A DNA stretch of 36,466 bases from a virus: positions 1 to 36,466 of the IMG/VR virus record IMGVR_UViG_3300042377_000446. The stretch is one strand, 5' to 3'. Positions 23,092-31,818 of this stretch are shown here, in pieces (the stretch's first letter is position 1; every line of letters begins with the position of its first letter). The position numbers were made by a program, and so were the translations under genes. The notes beneath the pieces are model-generated. The model did not search any database, was not told the origin of the DNA, and was given only the letters and a program-made list of their open reading frames with translations.

Positions 23092-24705
23092 TTATTGTGG
23101 GGGGGGCAGCATCATTGGTGAACCATCAATAGGGTTCGGGAGTATATCAACTCCATTGATGATAGCGTTAGCTTTATCCTCCGCTTCTTTTCGTGCTTTC
23201 TCCGCGGCAGTCATCCCGACTTTGCTACTAGGGCTAAGTGTGTCATAGGTGTAGGGTTTCTTTGCTGCTTCTTTTACCCGTGCTAAAACACTTTTTAACA
23301 CAGTTGGTTGGGATTTAGCAATGTGCATCCTAACATCCTCTACAGAGGGGGTTTTGTCCCCTGCTTGATTCAAAAAACGATCTAGTTCACGTTCCATGGC
23401 GGCACGATAAAGATTGCCAAAAACTAACCGATTACCCACTTTAGTAGCTAGTTCTTTTTTCGACCACGTGGATAAACCATATTCATCTACTGCCGATGCT
23501 TCACCCGCAGTAGCTATGCCACTCATAGCGGTATAATTATCTTTGATAAGCTCAATTCCGATAGCACGTGGGGTTTCAGTCGCTTTTTTAATTTGCTCTC
23601 GTGCTTTCTCTATATCAGTGCTACGCAAGCTAGTTGGGTCAGCGGTATAGAGGAAACTTTTTAATGCCCCTAAACCCTCACGTCCTTCATTAGCTAGAAC
23701 TATTGATTGTGCATTGTCATGGATTCTACCAAATTCTTCCATGTTGATTTTTCCATCGGCAAAATTTTTCATCCCATTCACAACTGGGTCAATAATTGCA
23801 TTTTTTTCCTCAAAACTCATGGGTTTCACACCCCTGAAATTAGCTAACACTGCTTTTCGCAAAGCAGGGGAAATGTCGGGGTAATCATTCTCAAGGTCTT
23901 TTTCAAGTTCCTGTTCGTTTTTGTAATACCCACTGGCAATGCCATATTGGAGGTTAGCCATAGCGTTCTTCTCACGCCGCACTTTTTCTGATCGGGCTTT
24001 ATCCATGAGTTCGCCCCGTTGGTTTGGTGAATACTCTGAATCATACTCCCCCGCGCCGAGTTTATCTATTAACCCTTGTGGGTCATCACGCATGATTTGT
24101 TCCATCGCGGATTGCTTTTTCTGCCCTTCAATAGCTTGGATTTGAGCAGCACCGTCCAACTGGGTGTAAAGCCCAGTTGCCACACCGTGTTTAATTTTTT
24201 CAATCGCACCATCAAAATTTTCAACCCCAACGTCATCTTTGATGTCAAGCTCAAGAAACCCTGTAGCTTGCCGACGGTTTTCTTTCAAAGCATTTGCACT
24301 AATGGATAGAAGACTTTGCCCAGAGAACTCTTTGAATTGTTCTTGAACGGTACGAAGCACCACTGGGGGGACAGACATACCGTTCTTTTCACTGAGGGTG
24401 CTTTCAAAACTAGCTAACCTTTTTTCCCATTCGGTTGTCCATTGAGCAGGGTCAATTTTGTTAGACATTATTTCCTCATTGAACTTGGCTTGCAGCGTTC
24501 TCATTTGCCGCGCACGTTCACGGACATCTGAATCATTGCGGATGTTCTGAGCTTCATCAACAAAGTGTTTGACGGTATCGAGTGCGCCACCCACCGAACT
24601 AATCAATGCCCCCACTGCTTGCCCAGTGCGATTAAATGCCCCTTGTGGCATGTCTATCCCTTGGAAGGGGGTTACTACTTGAGTGTATGAAGGTATTCTT
24701 GCCAT
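23092..24705 (-). CDS. Internal virion protein, T7 gp15 position
   Basis: A 537-residue, strongly helical protein (LQAKFNEEIMSNKID, EWEKRLASFESTLSEKNG, KAREQIKKATETP) beginning MARIPSYTQVVTPFQGIDMPQGAF. Such short N-terminal segments followed by long helices are common in the middle ejection protein of T7-like phages, which builds the channel across the periplasm. It ends with a Pro-rich tail (PNPIDGSPMMLPPPQ). The assignment rests on gene order (178-residue protein, this one, then the giant protein) and composition more than on a signature. It probably sits in the core inside the capsid and is released with the genome. Confidence 0.72.
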   Translation of the reverse strand: MARIPSYTQVVTPFQGIDMPQGAFNRTGQAVGALISSVGGALDTVKHFVDEAQNIRNDSDVRERARQMRTLQAKFNEEIMSNKIDPAQWTTEWEKRLASFESTLSEKNGMSVPPVVLRTVQEQFKEFSGQSLLSISANALKENRRQATGFLELDIKDDVGVENFDGAIEKIKHGVATGLYTQLDGAAQIQAIEGQKKQSAMEQIMRDDPQGLIDKLGAGEYDSEYSPNQRGELMDKARSEKVRREKNAMANLQYGIASGYYKNEQELEKDLENDYPDISPALRKAVLANFRGVKPMSFEEKNAIIDPVVNGMKNFADGKINMEEFGRIHDNAQSIVLANEGREGLGALKSFLYTADPTSLRSTDIEKAREQIKKATETPRAIGIELIKDNYTAMSGIATAGEASAVDEYGLSTWSKKELATKVGNRLVFGNLYRAAMERELDRFLNQAGDKTPSVEDVRMHIAKSQPTVLKSVLARVKEAAKKPYTYDTLSPSSKVGMTAAEKARKEAEDKANAIINGVDILPNPIDGSPMMLPPPQ

Positions 24706-24723
24706 AATTTTAGAATTTTGTTT

Positions 24724-25260
24724 TTATCCTAGGACACCAAAAGCATCTGACCCGTAGCGATCATAGTCAGATTTTAGATCCGCGGCAAAGCTAGTTACAC
24801 CTTTGATGCCCGTAGCTAAGTAGCTAGGAAGTTCAGATTTTTTCCGTTGGGTTTCGGAAAACTGACTCATGCGTAGTTGGTCATAGTAGCTAGAAATTTG
24901 GTTGAACCCTTGAGTAACTCCTTGATTGATACGATCATCAAGCCGTGATTCAATCTCACCAAAAACGGCAAGCTGTGTGCCTGTTGAATCGAACCCACTT
25001 GCTGCGTTGTTGACGCGCACTTGAGATAACTGCCGCTGACGTTCGATAAGTTGCCGTCTTGTATTTTCACTAAGGGTTGCACGTTCGGCATTAGCTTTCT
25101 TTTGAAGTAGCTGTTGTTGATATTTCGCTTCTGCTTTACTAGCTACAGATGATGCTTTTTGCGCGTAAAGGGCAGCACCAGTAGAAACCACCGCAGTAGC
25201 GGCAGTTATAGCAGTGCCATAAGTGGTTAAAAAAGAAGCGATTGCTGGAACGGCGACCAT
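24724..25260 (-). CDS. Internal virion protein, T7 gp14 position
   Basis: A 178-residue protein with an Ala/Thr-rich N-terminus (ASFLTTYGTAITAATAVVSTGAALYAQ) that could enter a membrane, then a long helix rich in Gln, Lys and Arg (AKYQQQLLQKKANAERATLSENTRRQLIERQRQLSQVR) and a conserved-looking A-S-G-F-D-S-T-G segment. These are features of gp14-like proteins that form the outer-membrane part of the ejection channel. It directly precedes the gp15- and gp16-position genes and follows tail tubular protein B, the usual T7 order. The gp14 assignment is a family-level inference. Confidence 0.78.
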   Translation of the reverse strand: MVAVPAIASFLTTYGTAITAATAVVSTGAALYAQKASSVASKAEAKYQQQLLQKKANAERATLSENTRRQLIERQRQLSQVRVNNAASGFDSTGTQLAVFGEIESRLDDRINQGVTQGFNQISSYYDQLRMSQFSETQRKKSELPSYLATGIKGVTSFAADLKSDYDRYGSDAFGVLG

Positions 25261-25281
25261 AGTTTGTAAATAGTTAGATGT

Positions 25282-27795
25282 TTAGTTAGATATTTGTCCA
25301 GTTGCGCGGATAGCTAAAATAGACAATGGAAATGGTTGTGTTTGGCGAATTGTTATTGCCGCTTTTCGTTCCCATGTCGAGTGTATATTTAATTTCACAT
25401 CCCCAGACGCTAGCGGCATAGGTTCACCATTGGGGATTTGTCCTTGCGGGTTCACCACATTTGTCCAGTTAATCCCGTCTTGAGACACTTGCCCCCCAAG
25501 TGAATTACGGAAACGAATGGTTGCTTCTGAGATGTTGCTTTTTCTCCCAATCGTCCCTTGCTCTAGCGGCATGGTTTTGATAGTGGAAGTGTAAGGCAAC
25601 CCGACAGTGGCGTAAGAAACCTCTTTCGGAAGTGTTAGAGTTCCCGCTGAAACAGTGTAACTGCCAATGGGTTCACCATCTGCAAAAACTTCTACCTCCC
25701 TGCCATTCAGGTAATCAAGGTCAGTTAAGGTGTCAGAAGGTGTAACAAACTCAAAATACTTGGACGCATCGAGAAAAACCAACTCATTCACATTGTTGTC
25801 TTCTTCTTTCCGCATCATATCTGGGCTAAGAAACTCTATTGCTTGATTGCCATCACGATTCACCACGATGTAAACAAGGTCATTTTCATACCCCCCAACA
25901 GCACCTTCATTCCCTTGACAAGTCCCAGTAGATGTTATTTCCCCGTCAGTGACCCAGCGTGTCCATCCCACAATGTTTTGTGATCTTTCATAAGTTAGCA
26001 AAGCAAGTTCACCTCCCACCACAAGGTAAAGAGTGGCATCGGGAGTTTGATTCGATGCCATTTGAGTTACCCCATTACGTGTGATGTGACTAGCTAGCTG
26101 GGTAAGATCAACACTTATGTAGGTGTCTATCCCATACTCGTTACTAGCTAACTCATTTATTTTTCTCCCTGCGTTTTGAAGGAAAAGAACATTATTTTGT
26201 AGCGGTAATGCAGAGAACCCTTTTTTTGAGCCATTGCGAACTTGTCTGTTAATTGCATTGCTTTCAGGGGTGACCGACTGCCCCTCTGGGGATGTGATAG
26301 ACCACACACCAGCAGATGTTCCCACTAATAGTGCTGAGTGTGACACCATCCAGCAGATGTTTTCAAACTCCGAAGCAGAAACCTCAAGGTCTAACCCCCC
26401 ATCAGCTAGCGTGGTAAATGTAAAATCGTACGGTGCTGCAGTTCTGCTACTCCAGATTTTGTTAGGTTTTAGCCTAGTTCCCCCAAAAAATAAGCGACTT
26501 TGGTGAAAAGTCCCACAGTTAGCATAACCGTTACGAGGGTTAAAAGCATCTTCATACCAATCCGTCGTGGGGTTGGTAGATTCAAATTCTTTCTCTGTTG
26601 TGACTGTCACCGTGGTAGGGGTTGGGCTAGCTGTAACTAACCCATAACCGTAGTAAGAACTGGCAAATGCTGTTAATGTTAATCGTGAATCCGCTGTTGA
26701 AGCAAGGTCTAAAACAATTACTCTGTATAACGCATCAAGCGCAGGGTCTTCTACATCTTTGACAAGAAAATTTTTGTCATTATCTGATATGAGAACTCTA
26801 ACAGGAGAATAGTTAGCACCTCCATCATAGCTACGTTCAATCGCATAAATGCCGCGCCATACATCGAATGTTTCAAACTCCCATTGGTCATCAACCTCCA
26901 CGGGGGAAATCAACACTGCTCCTTGCATAAAAAATGCAGGGTATTGGTCTGGGTCATTGTTGCCACTAACATAGTCAGTAGCAAAGTTATAGTTTTGTAG
27001 CAGAGTGAAATACTGACGGTTAGCTACTGGGGTCACACCCGCATATTTTCCTAAAGTGCGAGAATACCCAGTGGAAAGTGTAACTATCGCCCCTGCCAAG
27101 TAGTTACCACCAGAAAGGTTTAGGGTTGAGTAGCCCACTGCGATAAAAGTAGCAGTCTTGACATTTTTTGGTGTCTGTGGTCGAACATGCCCCAAACGGA
27201 TTCTACTGCCCACCCACGACGAGTCAAAGATACTTTCGGAAGAAGTGACAGTGACAGTGCCAGAAAGGGCAGAAACGGAAAGCTGAGTGCCAAGGGGGGC
27301 ATCCTCAAGAGTTTGCCAGATGCGTTCTTGCCAATTAAAAGGAACAACTTGCCAAGCAGATAAATTCCCTGCTGCGCTATCATACCGCACTAAATGTGGT
27401 TCAACGTCTGGGTGTGTCACAACAACGGTATCACCCCGTTGAGCAAAATGTAGTCCAAATACTTGATCAGAACTCCATGGGGTTACAAAGGTATAAGGAT
27501 TATCACCAACATCAAGTAAGCACCCCCCTTGATGGAATACCCGCATATTATAGTCACCGAACTCCAAAACGAAATTATCATTGATGAAGTTAAACCCTTG
27601 AAGTCTTGAAAGTTTATCTTGGTCAATGGTGGGGTAAGAGTGCAAAAATCCAGCACGTCTTGTCATACCTCCCGCGCGCAGAATACGGACGTTTTCAGCA
27701 GTCTCACAACCCATCTGAACTTTCTGTAGGTCGATGCGCCCAAAAAGTTCATCAGATAATTCCCCTGAGTTGAGTGAGATTTTAGTAGTTTCCAT
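25282..27795 (-). CDS. Tail tubular protein B (T7 gp12-like nozzle)
   Basis: An 837-residue tail nozzle protein. Its start (METTKISLNSGELSDELFGRIDLQKVQMGCETAENVRILRAGGMTRRAGF, given here only as a landmark) carries the pattern typical of phage tail tubular protein B: a gelsolin-like opening, a G-E-L-S segment and R-x-G-G-x-x-R-R-x-G. It has alternating beta-rich blocks through the rest, ending AIRATGQISN. In the T7 virion, six copies form the nozzle below the adaptor ring. It starts 14 bases after the tubular protein A gene stop, as usual. Confidence 0.88.
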   Translation of the reverse strand: METTKISLNSGELSDELFGRIDLQKVQMGCETAENVRILRAGGMTRRAGFLHSYPTIDQDKLSRLQGFNFINDNFVLEFGDYNMRVFHQGGCLLDVGDNPYTFVTPWSSDQVFGLHFAQRGDTVVVTHPDVEPHLVRYDSAAGNLSAWQVVPFNWQERIWQTLEDAPLGTQLSVSALSGTVTVTSSESIFDSSWVGSRIRLGHVRPQTPKNVKTATFIAVGYSTLNLSGGNYLAGAIVTLSTGYSRTLGKYAGVTPVANRQYFTLLQNYNFATDYVSGNNDPDQYPAFFMQGAVLISPVEVDDQWEFETFDVWRGIYAIERSYDGGANYSPVRVLISDNDKNFLVKDVEDPALDALYRVIVLDLASTADSRLTLTAFASSYYGYGLVTASPTPTTVTVTTEKEFESTNPTTDWYEDAFNPRNGYANCGTFHQSRLFFGGTRLKPNKIWSSRTAAPYDFTFTTLADGGLDLEVSASEFENICWMVSHSALLVGTSAGVWSITSPEGQSVTPESNAINRQVRNGSKKGFSALPLQNNVLFLQNAGRKINELASNEYGIDTYISVDLTQLASHITRNGVTQMASNQTPDATLYLVVGGELALLTYERSQNIVGWTRWVTDGEITSTGTCQGNEGAVGGYENDLVYIVVNRDGNQAIEFLSPDMMRKEEDNNVNELVFLDASKYFEFVTPSDTLTDLDYLNGREVEVFADGEPIGSYTVSAGTLTLPKEVSYATVGLPYTSTIKTMPLEQGTIGRKSNISEATIRFRNSLGGQVSQDGINWTNVVNPQGQIPNGEPMPLASGDVKLNIHSTWERKAAITIRQTQPFPLSILAIRATGQISN

Positions 27796-27809
27796 ATAGG
27801 TGTTTTGTG

Positions 27810-28490
27810 TTAGTCCTCAAAATAATTTGGGTTTCTGCTAGACTGGTATCTAGCTAGCAAGGTGGGACTGCCCCCACGTTGATCATGGTAGTTTTCCCCT
27901 GATTGATCTTGCACTGCATCGTAAAATTGAGCGTTCGGAAGTGCAACACGTTCATAGATTTCAAGGAAGTTATTCCCCATGCGAGAGTTGTCAGCTATTG
28001 CCCCACACAAGTAGTGAGCAAGCAAGCGACTTACTGCCGCAGTAAAATGAGGTGTCCACGTTGTAGGGTCTTCACTTTTGGAAATGTAGTATAGTCCAAG
28101 GTATAATTCGTTAGACCATACATCACGCCCGATAATAGCAAACCCATCTACCTTAGTTGAACCATAGACCGCAGTAGGGGTGGGGTCTTCTATTGTCACA
28201 CTGGGGATTTCACCAAGGATTAAATCTAAGACGCGCAAGCAATCTACAGGCAATGCATGAATATATTGAAAGTTACCAAATGGGGTTTCATTGACACGTC
28301 TAGCTAACGGGGTGGCACGTTTGGCGAATGTCCATCGGTGTGCGGCAAGAACCTCATTTTTAGCTTGCTCATAGAACAAAGCACAATAGCTAGCTAGCGG
28401 GTCATTCATTTGTGCTTCTTCATCCAAACGGGTGATTCTACGATCTCCGATGTGGGACAAAGCTAAATTACATACATCTACTGGACTCAT
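27810..28490 (-). CDS. Tail tubular protein A (T7 gp11-like adaptor)
   Basis: A 226-residue adaptor that joins portal and nozzle. The opening MSPVDVCNLALSHIGDRRITRLDEE, a short helix pattern with ALSHIG, is typical, as are the later LFYEQAKNEVLAAHRWTFAKR and HYLCGAIADN segments. The length matches the T7 gp11 family (about 200). It precedes tubular protein B by 14 bases and is separated from the putative decoration gene by a 14-bp hairpin, so it may be expressed at a lower level than the capsid genes. Confidence 0.88.
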   Translation of the reverse strand: MSPVDVCNLALSHIGDRRITRLDEEAQMNDPLASYCALFYEQAKNEVLAAHRWTFAKRATPLARRVNETPFGNFQYIHALPVDCLRVLDLILGEIPSVTIEDPTPTAVYGSTKVDGFAIIGRDVWSNELYLGLYYISKSEDPTTWTPHFTAAVSRLLAHYLCGAIADNSRMGNNFLEIYERVALPNAQFYDAVQDQSGENYHDQRGGSPTLLARYQSSRNPNYFED

Positions 28491-28505
28491 GTGGATATTA
28501 AATAA

Positions 28506-28544
28506 TAAAGGGTTGGGATAGGCAAGCCAAATCCCAACCCTTTA
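28506..28544 (-). terminator. Strong 14-bp hairpin between decoration and tail genes
   Basis: TAAAGGGTTGGGAT (28506-28519) pairs perfectly with ATCCCAACCCTTTA (28531-28544), with an 11-base loop that contains GGC-AA-GCC. On the - strand it is followed only by a mixed A/T stretch, so it may be a partial terminator or an RNA-processing block that reduces tail gene expression. On the + strand a TTTTTT run lies a few bases after it, so it could also stop antisense transcription. Confidence 0.55.
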
Positions 28545-28568
28545 CGGTTATTTTTTAGGGTGTAGGAA

Positions 28569-29012
28569 TTACTCAGCTACAGTGTAGGCGATATTGAAAT
28601 ACAACACTACCGCAGCAGTCATAGCAGCACCAGCGAGGGTAGCTACAAGTGAACGACGTGTGGTGTTTACATAAAACCCTACATTGCTAGCAGTGAGGTG
28701 CTTAATTCCCGCAGTAGATACCGCAACGGCAGAGCTAATAGCAGAAGTTTCACCAGTGAACCCGATTGCAAGTGTAGTTGATGCTCCCGCTGTTGCGCCC
28801 ACGATGGACGAAAGGGCAGGGATAATTGTAGCACCAGCAGGGACTTTTACGATTTCAAAAGTATCAGCAATAGCAGTTCCAGCGGGAACAGTTAGCTTAC
28901 CTTGAAGAAAACGGATGCCACCCGAAATAAGGGCAGCATCAGCAATAAGACTACCAGCTTTAGCAGCAGCAGTTTCTTGAGCGGTTAGAGTATCAGATTT
29001 GAAGTTAGCCAT
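28569..29012 (-). CDS. Putative capsid decoration (head-associated) protein
   Basis: A 147-residue Ala/Thr/Ser/Gly-rich protein (LTVPAGTAIADTFEIVKVPAGATIIPALSSIVG) of beta-rich type, just after the major capsid gene. The P-A-G-T/A-x-I-A-D-T-F-x-I opening recalls small phage decoration or head-fibre proteins with repeated P-A-G loops. It lies between two strong hairpins (29057-29091 and 28506-28544), so its mRNA could be expressed separately at high level, as suits a major virion protein. The role is inferred from composition and position. Confidence 0.65.
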   Translation of the reverse strand: MANFKSDTLTAQETAAAKAGSLIADAALISGGIRFLQGKLTVPAGTAIADTFEIVKVPAGATIIPALSSIVGATAGASTTLAIGFTGETSAISSAVAVSTAGIKHLTASNVGFYVNTTRRSLVATLAGAAMTAAVVLYFNIAYTVAE

Positions 29013-29056
29013 ATAATTAGTAAGTTAAAATTTTAATTGGTTGGTTGTGTGCCAAA

Positions 29057-29091
29057 TGGGGGAGGTAATTAAACCTTAGCTACCTCCCCCA
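29057..29091 (-). terminator. 11-bp GC-rich hairpin between capsid and decoration genes
   Basis: TGGGGGAGGTA (29057-29067) pairs perfectly with TACCTCCCCCA (29081-29091) over a 13-base loop. No T-run follows on the - strand, so a full terminator is doubtful; a transcript-processing or stabilising structure, or partial attenuation, fits better. Confidence 0.5.
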
Positions 29092-29109
29092 AATTAACAC
29101 GTATGGAGA

Positions 29110-30030
29110 TTATACAGATTCGTCAGCTTTGATAATGACTACACCTTTTTCTTCTTCACGGGTTGCACCCCCAGTGAATTTGAAGCGGATGCGATCACCA
29201 CCAGTGTCACGGTCTTTCCAAACATCCGTCTCAGCTTTTGCCCAGTCACCGTAGGTAACTTTGGACTTGAGCCACATCGGGATGTCCTGAATGTTGCCAG
29301 TCTTACGGCTAGCTAACCCAGTGGTAACCATCAGCTTAACGCCAAAGAAGGATTCCAAAACACCAGTGTCGAAAGGCTTGCCACCAGCGAACGAACGGAA
29401 GTCCGAACTTGTGATGACCGACTCTTTCCAGAGGTTGAGAAGCGACTTTGGAGAAGCAGCAAGGCAAAGCATGTCAGCACCCTCAAGCACTGAATCTTGA
29501 CCCCATGCATCATTGTCCATGAAAATGCGTACTGCTTCCATGATTTTTGCCGAGGTTAGACCAGTGTTTGAACCAGTGAAGTTTACAGCTACCGTTTGGC
29601 TTGCACCAAGGGAAACCGTGGTCATAGCTTCCTCCGCGCCGTTACCAACAGTGGCAGTGTCAAGCATACCTGCAAACATGATTTCTTCCATTTTGCGCTC
29701 ACCCGCTTGCATTAAACGCATTGCGGCTTGCGGCATAGGAACACCAATTTTGTCAAGTTTCCAACCGTCATCTTCGTCAAACTTCACTTTCTTATTGAAA
29801 GAACGTGGAAAGAGGAAGCGTCGAGCAGAATCAAGCTCAACGGCAGGGGAGTTTTCGTGACGTGCAGTTTTTTCCTCAAGATTGAGGATACCAATTTGTT
29901 CAATAGTTGCATAACGTCCAGCGCAATCAGGCTTGAAGGTTACATAATTTTTGATGACGTTGTGTTTTTTGGAAAGCAGAGCTTTCCACTGTTCACCGTA
30001 TGAGATACGGGCATGTTCATGTGGAGACAT
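29110..30030 (-). CDS. Major capsid protein
   Basis: A 306-residue protein in the capsid position, after the scaffold and before decoration and tail genes. It starts MSPHEHARISYGEQWKALLSKK and contains RFLFPRSFNKKVKFDEDDGWKLDK and a helix ALMRLMQAGERKMEEIMF-like segment, then WKLDKIGVPMPQAAMRL; the central and C-terminal parts (DMLCLAASPKSLLNLWKESV) suggest an HK97-type fold. It resembles proteins I recall as Phage_capsid_2; the family name is from memory. It has its own promoter candidate (30200-30228) and a hairpin-rich leader, in keeping with the highest late expression. Confidence 0.82.
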   Translation of the reverse strand: MSPHEHARISYGEQWKALLSKKHNVIKNYVTFKPDCAGRYATIEQIGILNLEEKTARHENSPAVELDSARRFLFPRSFNKKVKFDEDDGWKLDKIGVPMPQAAMRLMQAGERKMEEIMFAGMLDTATVGNGAEEAMTTVSLGASQTVAVNFTGSNTGLTSAKIMEAVRIFMDNDAWGQDSVLEGADMLCLAASPKSLLNLWKESVITSSDFRSFAGGKPFDTGVLESFFGVKLMVTTGLASRKTGNIQDIPMWLKSKVTYGDWAKAETDVWKDRDTGGDRIRFKFTGGATREEEKGVVIIKADESV

Positions 30031-30199
30031 ATTATTTGTGATAAGTTGGAGTTAAGATAAACGATTTGTTAGATAATTTTCTTTTTCCGATTTGTCTTGT
30101 CACCCATGGTGGGTTCTCACAAGTGAGATTATCCACATGAACCAAAAAGATTCGTTAGAGAAAAATTTATTTAGTGTGCAGAACACACCGAACGGGGGA
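30031..30199 (-). promoter_or_regulatory. Structured leader of the capsid mRNA
   Basis: The 169-base leader between the promoter candidate and the capsid start holds three hairpins in a row: GTGTG/CACAC (30174-30178/30184-30188), TCTCA/TGAGA (30113-30126) and ACCCA/TGGGT (about 30102-30115, partly overlapping the previous). It contains two 12-codon frames but no gene. Such 5' hairpins often protect abundant phage mRNA from decay. Confidence 0.4.
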
Positions 30200-30228
30200 A
30201 TAAAATCAGCTATCTAGCTAGATGTCAA
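30200..30228 (-). promoter_or_regulatory. Promoter candidate for the capsid gene
   Basis: On the - strand, TTGACA (30228-30223) is followed by 17 bases and TTTTAT (30205-30200), then a C-run. The -35 is perfect and the -10 keeps four of six consensus bases. The layout (TTGACA, 17 bases, C-run after the -10) resembles the early promoter at 5150-5178. It lies directly after the terminator at 30241-30270 in the direction of transcription. Confidence 0.5.
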
Positions 30229-30240
30229 CAAAAATAATTA

Positions 30241-30270
30241 ACCCCCACCAAAAATTATTTCGGTGGGGGT
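30241..30270 (-). terminator. Terminator between scaffold and capsid genes
   Basis: ACCCCCACC (30241-30249) and GGTGGGGGT (30262-30270) form a perfect 9-bp GC-rich stem with a 12-base loop. On the - strand it is followed by TTAATTATTTTTG, a moderate T-rich tail. It lies 50 bases after the scaffold stop and would end the packaging/portal/scaffold transcript before the capsid promoter. Confidence 0.65.
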
Positions 30271-30320
30271 ATTATCCGTGCTGTTGGAAAACCCAGACAA
30301 ACAACAGCAAGAGTGTTTAG

Positions 30321-31235
30321 TTACTGCGCTGACTCTAAAATGAGACGGTTGTATTGGTCTTGCGCGGCTTTATGATTTGCATGGGAGTTATCATAAAATG
30401 CAGCATTGTGGGGATTCTGAGGGTTGTTCAGAATGTCCTGTGCCTGACTGAGTTTGCTTTCCGCAGATGCCCCTGCTGCCCCCAAACCGATAGCTTTCAT
30501 AGTTGAGGGTTCAATCTTCTGATGAAGTTTAGCTAGGGAAGTGACCAAGTTGACGTTCTGAATTAAGTCTTCAGCCGAAAGGTTCAAACCCAACATGTCA
30601 TGCGCGGCTTTTGCATTAGCTATGGTAGTATCATAGTTTTGCGCGCCAACGATCTGTGAGATTTTTCCCTTAGCTTCCTCAACTGCTGCAAAGCGCATAT
30701 CAGCAAATGTCTTTACTTCATTTGCCGCTTGCTCAATTTGAAAAGCAATGAACTTGTTAGTGATCTCTGGTGAGATTTTATTCTCTAACGCATACTTAGC
30801 TACTTGAGCAACAAGGTTATCAGGGACAACAACACCTTCTGGTAGGGCATCTGGTAGTTTGATTGCTGCTTTGTATGCTGCTTCATCCGCTGGTAGTGTG
30901 GCAACCCCCGCTTCTTGTAGCTTTTTAGCTAGGTCAGCACGTTCTTGGTTGAGACGTGTAATAGTAGCAGTTCCCTCCTTCACCGACTTGAAGACATCAG
31001 GGAGGTTTGTGAAGTTCAGACCCTTAGCATGTTCGCCCAAGTGGTCTTGATACCCTTGAGCAAAAGTCAAATCTGCGTTCACATACTGAGAGAAAGGAAT
31101 TTCATTTCCCCCCGCCGCTGGTGCTGGTGCTGCCGCGCCCCCTGCTGGGGGTGTTACCGCTGGTGCTGGTGCTGCCGCGCCCCCTGCTGGGGGTTCAACA
31201 ATAGCTTGATTAAATAACATCTGGTTTCGTTTCAT
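30321..31235 (-). CDS. Capsid assembly scaffold protein
   Basis: A 304-residue protein with no Cys or Trp, helical and charged, in the scaffold position between portal and capsid. The N-terminus has a Pro/Ala/Gly linker duplicated almost exactly (PPAGGAAAPAPA twice). The middle is helical (AKKLQEAGVATLPADEAAYKAAIKLP), and the C-terminus (HAAFYDNSHANHKAAQDQYNRLI-like) fits the small helical end that binds the capsid in T7 gp9 and similar proteins. Scaffolds direct shell curvature and leave before DNA fills the head. The call rests on position, composition and an internal A-A-Y-K-A-A segment common in such proteins. Confidence 0.78.
   Translation of the reverse strand: MKRNQMLFNQAIVEPPAGGAAAPAPAVTPPAGGAAAPAPAAGGNEIPFSQYVNADLTFAQGYQDHLGEHAKGLNFTNLPDVFKSVKEGTATITRLNQERADLAKKLQEAGVATLPADEAAYKAAIKLPDALPEGVVVPDNLVAQVAKYALENKISPEITNKFIAFQIEQAANEVKTFADMRFAAVEEAKGKISQIVGAQNYDTTIANAKAAHDMLGLNLSAEDLIQNVNLVTSLAKLHQKIEPSTMKAIGLGAAGASAESKLSQAQDILNNPQNPHNAAFYDNSHANHKAAQDQYNRLILESAQ
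31115..31194 (-). repeat. 42-bp period in-frame direct repeat in the scaffold gene
   Basis: Two copies of a 38-base sequence (31115-31152 and 31157-31194) are identical and lie 42 bases apart, encoding PPAGGAAAPAPA twice. The identity at every third position indicates a recent duplication in a linker region. Confidence 0.92.
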
Positions 31236-31269
31236 ATACTATAATTGTAGTAGTTTGTTGTTGGTTAGT

Positions 31270-31794
31270 TTAGCTCAAGTCAACACCACGATTTTTGTAG
31301 CGTTTGACAAAGATTTCTTTGGGCATATTTTGTCTTGCCCATTCGATAAAAGCAGGGGTCAGGTCACCCAAGTTGGGGTCTTGCAGTGGTGCTTTAGAGA
31401 GATCAATTTTATCAGAGAACCGTTCGGGTTCTTTCTCCCGTGACGGAGTTTTGTTTTGTTTGGCGATAGTGTCACGCAATGTAGCAATCTCCATTTGGAG
31501 GGATTTAATTAAGTTCTTTAGCTGGGCTACTGACAACTCTGGTGGGGGCGCATCATCAGTCTTCTCAACTGGGGGCGCATCATCAGTCTTCTCAACTGGG
31601 GGCGCATCATCAGTCTTATCCTCTGGCACATTGTCTAAATTTTTAACCACGCGAGTCACATGGTTTTGATATTTTTTGTAGTCATCCTTTACCCAAGTGA
31701 GACTTTCCTCCACTGGGTCATAGGTAGCTACATGATCTTCACCACGGGAAATTTCAAACTTCCCACCGACATTTTTTGCTGCGTAATTACTCAT
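31270..31794 (-). CDS. Hypothetical late protein with EKTDDAPPV repeats
   Basis: A 174-residue protein between the 85-residue protein and the scaffold. The N-terminal 60 residues are compact (VGGKFEISRGEDHVATYDP), then comes an acidic Pro-rich linker with repeated E/D-K-T-D-D-A-P-P, then a helix (LSVAQLKNLIKSLQMEIATLRDTIAKQNK, coiled-coil-like) and a basic C-terminus (EWARQNMPKEIFVKRYKNRGVDL). Phages of this type often have a small accessory gene here; it may act in head assembly. Family unknown. Confidence 0.65.
   Translation of the reverse strand: MSNYAAKNVGGKFEISRGEDHVATYDPVEESLTWVKDDYKKYQNHVTRVVKNLDNVPEDKTDDAPPVEKTDDAPPVEKTDDAPPPELSVAQLKNLIKSLQMEIATLRDTIAKQNKTPSREKEPERFSDKIDLSKAPLQDPNLGDLTPAFIEWARQNMPKEIFVKRYKNRGVDLS
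31544..31618 (-). repeat. 27-bp in-frame tandem repeat (EKTDDAPPV)
   Basis: Two full 27-base units (31544-31570 and 31571-31597) and most of a third, identical apart from the ends. It encodes a flexible acidic linker. It is one of at least three such linker repeats in this genome. Confidence 0.9.
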
Positions 31795-31818
31795 ATTATT
31801 CTCTGGATTAAAAAATTG

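Noticed and set aside
30031-30199. Two 12-codon frames in the capsid leader as genes
   Set aside because: They are too short and lie on hairpin arms; at most they are chance upstream frames.
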